A stretch of 64,000 bases of DNA. It comes from Euphorbia lathyris (lineage: Eukaryota > Streptophyta > Magnoliopsida > Malpighiales > Euphorbiaceae). Of this stretch, positions 22,805 through 34,244 are shown one piece after another (position 1 is the first letter of the stretch; every line of letters begins with the position of its first letter). The notes under the pieces were generated by a model. That model worked only from the letters and a program-made list of their open reading frames with translations. It did no database searches and was not told the origin of the DNA. Made by a program: the position numbers and the translations under genes. The stretch is from the NCBI RefSeq assembly GCF_963576675.1, contig NC_088915.1, positions 91,025,501 to 91,089,500 on the forward strand, read 5' to 3'.

Positions 22805-23224
22805 AACTAGCTCAGTCAATATTTAGGACTTAGCTTTATATCCTGTCTTTAAATATATGTGTTTTTGAATTTGTGTTTTGAATTTGAAAGGTCAATATAT
22901 TATAAGCATTAATTTCCTTCCCGACCTGACTAAATTTTGAACAAACAAATAAAGAAGTTAAAAACACTCAGTATGCATTAACACCAAAACAACTTATGCA
23001 ATAAACTGAGAAACAACATACTTCTAATATTTTTGAAAAACCGACTTTAATCCAGACAAGCTCAAATCTAAAACTAATTCAATTAAACATTGGAAGGTTT
23101 AGAACTAAGTTAAGACAATATGTGCAACCCTTACGGGGGAGTCATTCCAAAAATATTAATCATGGGGTAACTTATAACTGAGTTCCATAATTATTTATTT
23201 TGCCAACATCAAAATGGGGGAGTT
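22805..23224 (+). other. SIRE-like 3' untranslated region and polypurine tract
   Basis: This 420-bp AT-rich stretch has no ORF. It ends with AAAATGGGGGAGTT directly before the 3' LTR, the expected plus-strand primer. Confidence 0.8.
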
Positions 23225-24635
23225 TGTTGAAACACCTTTTCCACAAGATTTTGATTTGACAAAATCATCCATGATTAAGAGGCAATTAAATTTAGATGCT
23301 TTGATTTAATTGTACTAATATGTTTGTTCAATATTGAGTGCAAAAATATATAAAGTAAAGACAGGACAAAAGTCAGCATAAGCAAAGCTAAGTGGAAAGC
23401 AACTCAGCATGACAGAATGGAAGCTGAGTGGAGTAAAACTCAGAAGCAAAACGAAGCTGACTAAAGTTGAAGATTTCTTCAGAAGCGGTTACACAGAACG
23501 GAGCTGACCAAGTATGCACTCAGCTTAGAAGTCGAACATCCGAAGATTACGAAGAAAGCTGAATGTCAGTCAGGACAGCATGAAGGATCCGTTCACTAAA
23601 GGACAAAGTCTGCCAATCTTCTGCACCAATAATTGGAACCTCAAAGACACCTAAAAGACTAATTCCAAGAGTCATGGGACGTTGGATTATTGGTAAAAGA
23701 CAACTGGCACAAAAAGACAAGCCAGACGTAAGAAGACAAACCTGACGCCTGAAGAAAACAGTGAAAGGGAATGGCAGAGCAGTCTGAAGACTAACCAGAA
23801 ATTGTTCCCCAAAAGAGCCGTTTTGGTGTTAACGGTAACAACAATTCAAGGATCCAAATCTGCAATTTCCTTCTATAAAAGGACAATGAAGAACCTTGGA
23901 TCATAACTGAAGCATTAAGAGAAAAATACAAAGAGAGAAAATCTTGAAAGCACTCAAATACAAAAAGATCTTACGCCCATTTTTCTATTCTCTGTGTAAT
24001 TGCTAGATTGATTGTTGTATAATCATCTAAAGTGTTCTTTAGCATAAAAAGAACAAGTCTATGATCAATAGGAATACTGAGAGTGTTAAGCTGAGTGCTT
24101 GATTGTAAGCATTCAGTGGTAGAGAAATCTAGGTGCTGGGTTGTAGCACTTAGTAGGAGTTGAGTAGACGAATAGAGGAAGGTACTCTTGCATATTCAAC
24201 TGCCTTGTAATTGGTTTGTGCTCTACCGTTAAAGAGCTCAGTATTGGATTCAAAAAGCCCGGAGGACTCTGGGGACTGGACGTAGGCAGAGAGGCCGAAC
24301 CAGGATAAGTGATACTGAGTAATCTCTGAACTCTCTTTGATATTGTATGTGTTGTTTGCTATATTTATTCAGCATATAAATTGCATAAGCTGACCTTGAG
24401 TAAATAAGTGGTGCTGAGTTAAGAAGCTGACCTCCAAGAGTGTCAATTCTCAACTCACAAGAAAACAACTTTAGTCAACATCTGACTAAAGCTGTCTTCA
24501 AACATATCTCACCAAGCTGACCAAAAAGCTGAGTTAATAAACTCTCAAAATAACTTCCAGTCAGCTTAATTAAAACACGAAAAAGTTATATTAGTTCCTA
24601 ACCCCCCCTTTGGAACTAATTACCAGGGACCAACA
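23225..24635 (+). repeat. SIRE-like 3' LTR
   Basis: It is the same length as the 5' copy, 1411 bp, with a TATA box at 23874-23880. About 21 base differences from the 5' LTR were counted by eye, and no indels. Confidence 0.94.
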
Positions 24636-24640
24636 AGGTT

Positions 24641-25812
24641 AGCACCTACAAAGCTAGGTTAGTAGCGAAAGGATATCGTCAGAAGCAAGGAATTGATTAT
24701 GACGAAACTTTCTCTCCTGTGGCTATGTCCAAATCAATCAGAATCATGCTTTCAATTGACGCTCATTTTGATTATGAGATTTGGCAAATGGATGTGAAAA
24801 CAGCTTTCCTGAACGGAAACCTGCTTGAGGATGTATATATGATGCAGCCTGAAGGTTTCATATCGAAGGATGCAAATAAAGTTTGCAAACTTCAGAGATC
24901 CATTTATGGACTCAAGCAGGCATCTAGAAGCTGGAATAAGCGTTTTGACGAAACCATAAAACAATTTGGTTTCGAACAAAATTGCGAAGAAGCTTGCATT
25001 TACAAGAAAGCAAGTGGGAGCTCTATAGCATTTCTCATACTATATGTGGACGATATATTATTAATGGGAAATGACGTTGCTCTCTTACAGTCAGTGAAAG
25101 TATGGTTATCTGGTAACTTCTTAATGAAAGACCTTGGTGAAGCAGCTTATATACTTGGCATAAAGATCTATAGAAATAGATCGAGAAGACTGCTTGGTCT
25201 TTCACAGGCTGCATACATTGAAAAGGTGCTAAATCGGTTTAGCATGCTTGAATCGAAACGAGGTAACTTACCCATGTTACATGGAGTAAAGTTAAACAAT
25301 CATCAATGTCCTAAAACTGATGATGATAAACGACGCATGGCTGTAGTCCCGTACGCCAGTGTAATCAGTTCGATTATGTATGCTATGCTATGCACTAGAC
25401 CTGACGTAGCGTTCGCGTTATCTGTAACGAGTCGTTACCAAGGGAATCTGGGAGATGAGCATTGGATTGCCGTCAAGAACATTCTTAAGTACTTGAGAAG
25501 GACTAAAGATATGTTCCTAGTGTACGGAGAAGGAGATCTGAAAATAGAAGGATTTTCAGACGCTAGTCATCTCACAGATGAGAATGATTTTAAATCCCAA
25601 TCAGGATACCTGTTTATCTTGAATGTGCGCGCAGTCAGTTGGAAGAGTTCCAATCAGGGAAGCGTGGCTTTCTCTACGACTGAGTCAGAGTATATCGCCG
25701 CTGCAGAAGCAGCAAAGGAAGCAGTTTGGATTAGAAAGTTCATTACAGAACTAGGTGTGGTGCCTAACATTGTCAATCCCATTACACTGTACTGTGATAA
25801 CAATGGAGCCAT
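24641..25812 (+). pseudogene. Angela A pol, second part: RT and most of RNase H
   Basis: This resumes the RT interrupted at 12881. It has AFLNGNLLEDVYM, the YVDD motif at 25043-25054, and RNase H with GFSDASH, TESEYIAAAEAAKEAVW and CDNNGAI. The coding sequence stops in the CDNNGAI motif, where the Athila LTR begins at 25813. The last part of RNase H is at 34245-34413. Confidence 0.92.
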
Positions 25813-27447
25813 TGATAGGGGTCAAAAACCCCTATCTTTGGGTACGATTTTAGGACGGGTTTTAGCGTTATTTAGTTAATAAGCGAGCAATTCTCGCATT
25901 TAAATGCTTTTGTGTGAGTTAGTTAGAAATTGAATTGTTTTATTTACTTTTCGTTGTTTAGGCTCGTTTTATGATCAATTTAGGCAAATACGGCCAAAAT
26001 GTCATGCATATTATAATTCTGTTATCTTTTGAAGCTAATTGATCCGTCAAAAGTCGCACCAAACGAAGCGTTTGCTCAAAATAAGCGATTGGCGGGTCAA
26101 TTTAGCCTTTGGACTAATGTTGTTTGGAGTTTTTGTGCATGCGCAGGGATAAGTTCGGGCGAAAAGACACGTTATTGGCATTTCGACGACCGCGCGGGGG
26201 CGCATCGAGCTAGACTGCTCGACGAACTGGCCTATTTTAGGCCAGCTCGCCAAATAGGCCCTCAGGGACCTGCTCGGGCGAGCCGGCGCGGCCAGCTCGC
26301 CGAGCAGGCTGTGCCTGTTCACGGCGAGCAGTGCCTGCTCGCCGAGCAGCTCGCCCTGCTCGGCGAGCAGACCTGCGGGAATTGGTCAAAAAGACCAATT
26401 CCGCCCCCACAACACCACGATGGACCCCACGACTTCCTACCTGCATAAGGACACGAAAATAGGTCAAGAAAAGGGCCCGAGCCACGCCTATAAATAGGAT
26501 TTTTCCAATGTAATTAGATATCTTTTTCCTTTGTAATTTTCTTAGCTCTTCATCTTGAGAAATCCTCTCCACCTCCTCCATATCCTTCAAACCTCCATTG
26601 AAGATACCTCCGAAGCTCCGTTCACCGAGGATTGCTCAAGCTCCATCCTTAAGTCCTAGGAAGATGCCTGCATTGGTAGACAGGTTCCCTGAAAGGGATT
26701 TTTCTTCTTTTATATTCTGTCTAGCCTCTGATACATGTTATGAATCCTAGGCTCATTGTAACTTCGTGACAATACTTTCCACCTTTGATATATATTACAG
26801 TTTTGTTTCTTCAATTGTTTTATTGCTTTAATCTTTGTCTTACGCTTTGTCTGATTGGTTTAACTCATTCGATAATCCCAAAATTAAGTTGGCACATATT
26901 GCGAGCTGAACCTGACCTAGTCAGTGCCTATAGGATTGACGACCCTATAGAAGATTAAGCCCAAATTACTGAGCCTTAGAGCTAGTTTCGGCCTTACAAG
27001 GGAATCACGAACTAGGGACTTTAGGAGGATAGGTCGGGTTAATCACCTCGGACACAAGTGACCTAGATTAGGTTTTAATTCCGTTGTTTAAACAATCTAT
27101 TTTCATTATCATCGTATCCCTTCATGTTCCTTCGGATAATTGCATTGGTAAAAGATCACTTAGGAGTAGTTTAACTTAATTAGGGGTAGAGTAACATAAT
27201 TAGGCGTAGAATAACTTAGTTAGAATCAGATAACTTAGCTAGGAATAATATAATTCAACCTAGGAGTAGATTAACTTAGAAAAACCAGCTCAAAACCCCC
27301 TAAGCGTAGATAACACCTGAAACCAAGTAACTCGATACTTGCAGAAATAAATCATGTGGACGATAACCTGGACTTAACCAGAAATTTATTACTTGATAAC
27401 GACGGGGTACACTTATCCCTTAGTGAGTCTTCACTGAAGACACATCA
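25813..27447 (+). repeat. Athila-like 5' LTR
   Basis: This 1635-bp LTR contains a GC-rich palindromic array at 26215-26370, a perfect 10-bp-stem hairpin at 26378-26402, and a TATA box (TATAAATA at 26489-26496). The open frame at 26029-26448 is produced by the GC-rich array and has no domain. Confidence 0.9.
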
Positions 27448-27453
27448 AGTTTT

Positions 27454-27471
27454 TGGCGCCGTTGCCGGGGA
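27454..27471 (+). other. Athila-like primer binding site
   Basis: TGGCGCCGTTGCCGGGGA lies six bases after the LTR. It is the tRNA-Asp-complementary site characteristic of Athila elements. Confidence 0.9.
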
Positions 27472-27979
27472 TTTATTTCTTCTGCAATATCGAACCAAAG
27501 GTCGATTTGTTAGTTTAGGCATTCCTTTGTGAATATCTTTATTAATATAATCTATACTTGTCTATACTTATACTTGTTTATATTGATACTTCCGTGTACA
27601 AATACTTGTTGTTCGTTTATACCTAGAAGTACATATGGCCCTTCTATACTTGTTTACATCTACCATGTTCCCTCATAACATGCGTAGTTGTTCGTACTTG
27701 TTTATACAAACGTGTATCTATACTTGTTAAATTTACCTATACCTTTTTGTCTGTATTTGTTTATACCTTTAATACTTGTTCGTTCTTATATTTATTTGTT
27801 CATATTCTGAGTCATACTTACACATATTTGTTTATTTCTACTAGTTTGTACCATGTACATCAATCTATGTCTGTCAATATACTTGTGTAAAACTGTGCAA
27901 CCTTGTATGATATGTATAATTGTCTTTCATGAGAAATTTCTGCTTTCATTTATTTCTTGTATTTATTCCTTCTCAGCAT

Positions 27980-29410
27980 ATGCCTACAAGATCAGCGAAA
28001 ATACCGTGTGTCCCTCTTAATCCTGAACTTGAACGTACTCTTCGCAGGAGCAAACAGATCGGAAAGCTGAAGCAATACGAGATCATCGAGCCAATCAAAA
28101 TGACTGACAATGAACGGAACACTAAGAACACCGGGCCAGAGAATGACACTCGTCTGATGAGTGAAATCTTGGCACCACACCGGCACCAGCATTTGTCCGG
28201 CATTGCCGCCCCAAATATTCCGGCTAATACATATGAAATCAAGTCCGGTATAATTCACTTGATTCAACAGACCAGATTGTTTGGAGGAGAAGCACATGAG
28301 AGCCCGAATGATCATCTGGATCGCTTCCTAATGTGCGCAGACACTGCAAGAACAAATGGGGTCCCCCAAGATGCTGCTAGGCTGAAGTTGTTCCCGTTTT
28401 CTCTGACTGGGCAAGCTTTGGAATGGCTGAGAACACTGGAGCCCGGATCAATCACGACTTGGGCAGGTTTGGAGAAGGAATTCTTGTCTTACTACTTTCC
28501 TCCCTCGAAGACAGCAATGCTCAGGGGAGAGATCACATCCTTCCACCAACCCGAGCACGAAGCGCTCCACACATCTTGGACCCGATTCAGAAAAATGCTG
28601 CGCATGTGCCCTCATCATGACATACCCAAGCATCAATTGGTGAGCGTCTTCTATCACGGACTGACACCCACCAACAGAGCTATTGTAGACTCCGCGGCGG
28701 GTGGAGATTTGTTTAGAAAGACAGCAACAGAGGCGTATGACATGATTAACGAGCTGGCTAGGAAGAGCGTGCAGTGGCAAGAGGAGAAACTCGCTGGCCC
28801 CACAAGGCAGCGGGTGTTTGCTGTGGAAGAACAAGAACAAAATTCAAGTGTTGCGGATATAAGTAGGAAGATGGACGTCCTGTTGGCCAAATTCAGCCAA
28901 CCTCCCACCTGTGTGCACTGTGGCGGCGACCACCATGGAAAGGACTGTCAGGCAGGGAGCCCTTTCGCTGGAGATGGGGTGGAGATGGTCAATTATGTTG
29001 GGGGGCAACCGAGGTACAACCAGAATTATAACAACTACAACTCCAACAACCACAATTCCTACAACAACAGCAACAACTACAGGAGGCCTCAGCACCCGAA
29101 CCTATCTTACGGGAATTCAAATCAGAATGTGCTTCGACCTCCCAGCGGTTTTGTTTAGGAGCATAGAGAGCAGGGGCTTGGCATGCCCCCATATCAACAG
29201 CAGAACCAAGGGCCAATGCAACCTCCTAAGGAATCTGACGAGGTGGTTACTCTCTTAAAAGAGATCTCGGCTAGGCTTGCCAACAATGAAGCTTTCTGCA
29301 AGGATCTGAGCAATCAGGTAGCCCAGATCAATAGGGACAGACAGGAAAGGCCACAGGGTTCTCTCCCAAGCACAACGGAGAAGAATCCAAAGATCCTGAG
29401 AAAGGATTGA
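27980..29410 (+). pseudogene. Athila-like gag
   Basis: I prefer ATG 27980 (MPTRSAK) over the upstream ATG at 27920, which would add a hydrophobic leader atypical of gag. The retrotransposon gag domain covers roughly residues 90-270 (PNDHLDRFLMCADT, GQALEWLRTLEPGSITTW, FLSYYFPPSKTAMLRGEI). A knuckle-like CVHCGGDHHGKDC and an Asn-rich stretch (NYNNYNSNNHNSYNN) follow. TAG at 29156-29158 interrupts the frame, which then continues to 29410 through a coiled-coil-like LLKEISARLANNEAFCKDL. It ends just after TEKNPK, where autonomous Athila elements run into protease. Pol is missing, so this is a gag-only polyprotein. Confidence 0.85.
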
Positions 29411-29780
29411 GTAAGGGGGAGAAATCGAGTTCTCCTCGGTTTAATTTCAAGCTTGAACAATTGTTTCTGCATTTTTTTTTCTTCCATTTTTTTGTGTTTT
29501 TGTTTTGATTAAGTTTGATTGTTAGTCTTTGATTCATATTTTTTATATATTGTCAAGCTTTGCACCCCATACTCTCTCTAAATTAAAAAAAAAAAAAATA
29601 ATAATAATAAGAAATAAAAAGATAAAGACAGGGGATGACTCATCATCCCCTTCCTTATCTTCTTCTTTCTTTCCTTCTTTCTTTTTATTTTACTTCTTCT
29701 TTCTTTCTTTTCTTCTCTTTTTCCTTTTCACAAAACCTAAACCCCAAATCCTCCATACTAACTCAAATTCAACAACTAAG
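29411..29780 (+). promoter_or_regulatory. Possible internal promoter and 5' leader of the Athila accessory ORF
   Basis: After gag comes noncoding DNA with poly-A/ATAA at about 29586-29610. Next is a perfect palindrome of 8-bp arms (GGGGATGA, TCATCCCC) at 29631-29650, whose centre is ATGACTCAT, a bZIP/GCN4-type site. A long CT-rich tract (about 29645-29730) follows, of the kind seen in plant 5' leaders. The leader ends CAACTAAG directly before GTATGT at 29781. No experimental support exists; this is inference from layout. Confidence 0.45.
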
Positions 29781-30309
29781 GTATGTATTCTTACCTATTT
29801 TAGATTTCTAACATGTTTCTAGGTTTAGATTTTAGTTTAGGGTGTTAATTTGTGAGATTTGGGACAAAACCTAAGTTTTGGGTTTTTTTTATCTTTTTTC
29901 TCAAATAACCTTTTACTTGCTTTTAATCCTTGATATTTTTGCAATATATAGTTACATTATGATCAATATATGATTTGGGTATGATTTTTGTTCTTAATTT
30001 GTGAATATTTGGAGAAATTGCTCAATTTGGGAAAAATCTCCATTTTAGCTCAAAGTTCAACTATTTAGTTTATAGTTGACAACTTGCCAATAGAGCTCTA
30101 TATCACATTCTTAACACATTTTAGTCATTGGGCATCTCTAATTTTGCACGAATTTGAGAATTACGGGTGAAATTGCTTAGGGACTGAAAGCTTACGGTTT
30201 TGGTCCCTAAGTTCCTAAACTATGGTTCTACCTATTTATTGGTTATTTGGAGGTTTATGTTTATGTTTGTGAAGAGATTCTAACTAGTCCGTTTTGGTCT
30301 ATCTCTCAG
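29781..30309 (+). other. Predicted leader intron
   Basis: The segment starts AAG|GTATGT and ends with a TTCTAACTA branch-like word, a T-rich stretch and CTCTCAG|G six bases before ATG 30315. It is 529 bp, T-rich and without ORF, all typical of a plant intron in a 5' leader. Confidence 0.5.
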
Positions 30310-30314
30310 GCACT

Positions 30315-31519
30315 ATGGGAAGGAAAGGCAAGGCCAAGATCACGGTTGACAATGAAGCCGACTCTGACATCGAATTTAGTGACACTCTGCAAGCTAAGTA
30401 TAACCCACCTTTTGGGCTAGTCGGTGAGAGAGAGAGAGGCTATTATATCGTTGGTTTTCTAGGCAGGAACTTGCCACTCTAATCACTGTTGACCAGAAAT
30501 ATCTAGCATCTATAGGTCTGGAAAAGGATTTCAATGAAATCCTAAAATTCCACGGTTGGCATAGACTAGCCACAAAAAGGACCCTAGTGTATTACAATTT
30601 CACTGTAGAATTTCTGACCACCTTGAAAAAGGAGTTGCCTGTGGGATGTGGTAAGCATTCTTTCAGACTGAACGGTGTACCCTACCGTCTTAGTGACACT
30701 ACGTTGGCAGCCTTGATGGGAGTCTATAACCATCCAGAGGCAGTCTCGGGTTTTGAGGAACCCATGACAAAACATAAAGCTTGGGAACAATTAACAGGCT
30801 TATTAGAATTTGACTCCCGCACTGCTAGCCCAATCCACCTCTTAGACCCAGTGCTAAACCTTGTACACAAGTTTGTGGCTCACAACTTGTTAGGCAAAAC
30901 TGAGAGCAATAAGATCTCAAAGACAGAATTGCTCATACTGTGGTGTATGGCCAACCATAAACCCGTTGATAGTATCAAAGCCATCTTTGAAGGCTTTTCA
31001 AGCCAAACAAGTAAAAAACGCGGGTCCATTGGCCTTGGACATTTGGTTACCAACTTCCTTGATAACCAGTTCAAAGATTTGGACATTCAGGAAGACGGTT
31101 TCCACCCCACCTTGCTTAACGTCGCATTTTTGGGCAAATCTACTTTCCATTCAGTTTTGAACAGGAACTCATCTGGAGGGGCAAGCTCGAGTGGGAGAAC
31201 AAGAAAACGGGTAAGAAACCTACCACAGCTAAGAGAGGGAGAGCACGACGAACCTGAGGAAGAAGGAGCTACAGCAGCAGATGACCGAACGGAACACCAA
31301 GGGCCGGGGACGGAGGCCCAATTCCACGCCATTAACACCATGATGGCAGAAATGAGAGACCTTAACCTTCGGACCTTCAATACTGTTCAACAAATGGACC
31401 AACGGTTCACTACCTTCAAACAGAACATGGACCAAAGGCTCACGGGCCTTGAATACGTAGCGGCTGACTACTGTGAGCGCTACAACATGCAGTGGCCACC
31501 TCCCCCGGCCGATCAGTAA
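30315..31519 (+). pseudogene. Athila accessory ORF (Athila ORF-1-type protein), frameshifted
   Basis: It starts at ATG 30315 (MGRKGKAKITVDNEADSD). A frameshift between about 30430 and 30480 moves it into the frame of 30587, where QELATLITVDQKYLASIGLE leads to YNFTVEFLTTLKKEL. The central region (FRLNGVPYRLSDTTLAALMG, LLDPVLNLVHKFVAHNLLG, KTELLILWCMANHKP) resembles the Athila ORF-1 family (PF03078), an accessory plant retroelement protein of unknown role; this assignment is from memory. The C-terminus is acidic (EGEHDEPEEEGATAADD), then a helical FNTVQQMDQRF repeated with a variant. No membrane span is seen. Confidence 0.65.
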
Positions 31520-33043
31520 GTTGTCTTCTCCACCCTAAATTCTTACACGTGTTCTTTATAATTTGTGATGCAATGTTGGAACTTATTGCATATTTTTAGT
31601 GTGAGGAGAAGGGGTAGACAAACTTACAAAACTTGTAAAATTTTTAAATTTTTGTTGCATCGTGTCTAGTTTAGTTTGTCATTTTTCGGGTTTTATTTAT
31701 GCTTTGCATGTTTAGGACCTAAAACCGTGAACCTCCTTCGAATCTAAACTTCGTTATTTGTACTTGAGGGCTGAAAACCGAATCTAAGATTGCATGACAA
31801 CTAGTTTAGGTGTAGGACACAATCCTTGTATCTGTAAAAGCATGAGCTAAAGTTTGCATTTAGACCCTACTTTTGAAGAAATGCTAAAATCATTACTTAG
31901 GTAGATAACTTAAGAATTGAAGGCATATGATGTTAAACTTGAGTTTGGGGAAAACTAGTAAACACAAAATTGAAACCCAAAGAATTGTGAGTTGAAATTG
32001 AGCCTAAGAGCGAACATCAAAAAAGCTCTTTTTCTTGACATTTTTGTGTGAATGCTTTGACTTATGGAAAGATTACAGATTTTGCACCTAATACTGTGTT
32101 AAACCTACATGCAATGATTTGAGATGATAAACGATGAATCAGCCTCATTAGAATTAACCCTTTTCTTTACCTTATTTTCTCTTTTTCATCCACTCTAGGA
32201 AGCCCCTTTGAGCCTATATTTTTGTAGTTTATAGATTTTTCTTTCATTCTAACCCAATTTTTGCAAACCATCATTTGGATTGCTACTTAACCCTGAGTTT
32301 TTGCAAAGCTCACATCGAGCCTTTGTCATTCTAGCGCTTTATCTTTGTTTATGGCATCATAGTAGCGAGCCAAAAGGCTAAAAATTGGATGAGCATCACT
32401 ATCCCAAAAAGAAAAAAAAAATGAAAAAGAAAAGAAAAGAGACGAACAAAAAGGGGAGAACTCCATTCCCCAGTTCTTAAAATCAAAACGTCTCAAGAAA
32501 AACAAAATAATGAATAAAAAGCTCAGTCGCTTCGTATTTGCTAAAGCCATTTTAACTCTGTTTTTCTAGCACTAGAACTATTAACCCTTGTTGTACCTTT
32601 AACCCCCTAACCACATTACAACCCCAATTCGAGGCTATTTTTGATATCATCGGAGTCATATAGCATAGTAGAGGAACTCGGATGAACGTGCAAAATCAAC
32701 GTAATCCTAAGCAAGAACATAAGCCGAGAGTAAACACTTTAGCCACCAAAATTGTGTGAAATGAGTGAACTACCTATAGTGAGGTGTTTTACTTAGCGAT
32801 CCCCTCAAGCTCGTTTAATTGAACATGTGTCCTTTTTCTTAAAACATATGACCTATGATAATTGAAATGCGGCTTTTGGATATCGTGTCTCTACTTTGTA
32901 TTTCCGAATGCATGTAATTACATATGCTCGAAATTGTGTCAAGCACCTAGTCAAACCGGGAGGTTTTCTAGCTTGCTTGTGATTGCGGGTTTAGTTTTTT
33001 TAGTTTACTTGGGGACAAGTAAAGTTTTAAGTGCGAGGAGGTT
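31520..33043 (+). other. Athila-like 3' noncoding region
   Basis: About 1.5 kb without a credible ORF. It includes an A/G-rich run at about 32404-32442. Just before the 3' LTR the phrase GGGGACAAGTAAAGTTTTAAG is followed by GTGCGAGGAGG, which matches the usual layout of Athila ends and would include the polypurine tract. Confidence 0.65.
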
Positions 33044-34243
33044 TGATAGGGGTCAAAAACCCCTATCTTTGGGTACGGTTTTAGGACGGGTTTTAGCGTT
33101 ATTTAGTTAATAAGCGAGCAATTCTCGCATTTAAATTCTTTTGTGTGAGTTAGTTAGAAATTGGAATTGTTTTATTTACTTTTCGTTGTTTAGGCTCGTT
33201 TTATGATCTAGGCAAATACGGCCAAAATGGCATCCATATTATAATTCCGTTATCTTTTGAAGCTAATTGATCCGTCAAAAGTCGCACCAAACGAAGCGTT
33301 TGCTCAAAATAAGCGATTGGCGGGTCAATTTAGCCTTTGGACTAATGTTGTTTGGCGTTTTTGTGCATGCGCATGGATAAGTTCGGGCGAAAAGACACGT
33401 TATTGGCATTTCGGCGACCGTGCGGGGGCGCATCGGGCTAGACTGCTCGACGAACTGGCCTATTTTAGGCCAGCTCGCCAAACAGGCCCTCAGGGACCTG
33501 CTCGGGCGAGCCGGCGCGGCCAGCTCGCGGTGAGCTGGCCTTCGTAGGCCAGCTCGCCGAGCAGGCCCCTGGAGGCCTGCTCGCCGAGTAGGCCCCTAGA
33601 GGCCTGCTCGTCGAGCAGGCAATGCCTGCTCGCGGCGAGCAGTGCCTGCTCGCCCTGCTCGGCGAGCAGACCTGCGGGAATTGGTCAAAAAGACCAATTC
33701 CGCCCCCACGATGCCACGATGGACCCCACGACTTCCTACCTACATAAGGACACGAAAATAGGTCAAGAAAAGGGCACGAGCCATGCCTATAAATAGGATT
33801 TTTCCAAAGTAATTAGATATCTTTTTCCTTTGTAATTTTCTTAGCTCTTCATCTTGAGAAATCCTCTCCACCTCCTCCATATCCTTCAAACCTCCATTGA
33901 AGACACCTCCGAAGCTCCGTTCACCGAGGATTGCTCAAGCTCCATCCTTAAGTCCTAGGAAGACGCCTGCATTGGTAGACAGGTTCCCTGAAAGGGATTT
34001 TTCTTCTTTTATATTCTGTCTAGCCTCTGATACATGTTATGAATCCTAGGCTCATTGTAACTTCGTGACAATACTTTCCACCTTTGATATATATTACAGT
34101 TTTGTTTCTTCAATTGTTTTATTGCTTTAATCTTTGTCTTACGCTTTGTCTGATTGGTCTAACTCATTCGATAATCCCAAAATTAAGTTGGCACATATTG
34201 CGAGCTGAATCTGACCTAGTCAGTGCCTATAGGATTGACGAGC
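33044..34243 (+). repeat. Athila-like 3' LTR, truncated at its right end
   Basis: It matches the 5' LTR up to TAGGATTGACGA (26931-26942 in the 5' copy) and then switches to Angela sequence. Roughly the last 500 bp of the LTR are missing. Its GC-rich palindromic array (33430-33670) is longer than in the 5' LTR. The TATA box is at 33788-33795 and the hairpin at 33677-33701. Confidence 0.88.
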
Positions 34244-34244
34244 C

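Larger units (their letters stand above)
12882..24635 (+). mobile_element. SIRE-lineage copia element with accessory 3' ORF
   Basis: LTRs of exactly 1411 bp (12882-14292 and 23225-24635) start TGTTGAAACACC and end GGGACCAACA. They are flanked by AGGTT at 12877-12881 and 24636-24640. Between them lie a primer site, a gag with several CCHC knuckles, a long pol and a large extra ORF before the polypurine tract AAAATGGGGGAG. A post-pol ORF and this pol wording fit the SIRE lineage. Comparing the LTRs by eye I count about 21 substitutions (1.5 percent), mostly transitions, suggesting a fairly recent insertion. Confidence 0.92.
25813..34243 (+). mobile_element. Athila-lineage gypsy derivative lacking pol
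   Basis: The 5' LTR (25813-27447, TGATAGGGG...ACATCA) is followed by TGGCGCCGTTGCCGGGGA at 27454-27471, the tRNA-Asp-type primer site of Athila. The 3' LTR starts at 33044 but is cut at about 34243 and joined to Angela RNase H. Inside are a gag typical of Athila, an accessory ORF and long noncoding stretches. Protease, RT, RNase H and integrase are absent, and gag ends where related elements would enter the protease region. The expected right-hand target duplication (GCCAT at 25808-25812) has been removed by a deletion. Confidence 0.88.

Noticed and set aside
26029..26448. 139-codon ORF in the Athila 5' LTR
   Set aside because: It is created by the GC-rich palindromic array, and the equivalent in the 3' LTR (33257-33547) has different length and ending.
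29529..29822. 97-codon Ser/Phe-rich ORF as a secreted protein
   Set aside because: It follows the CT-rich leader and poly-A tract. The apparent hydrophobic stretch is translated pyrimidine run.
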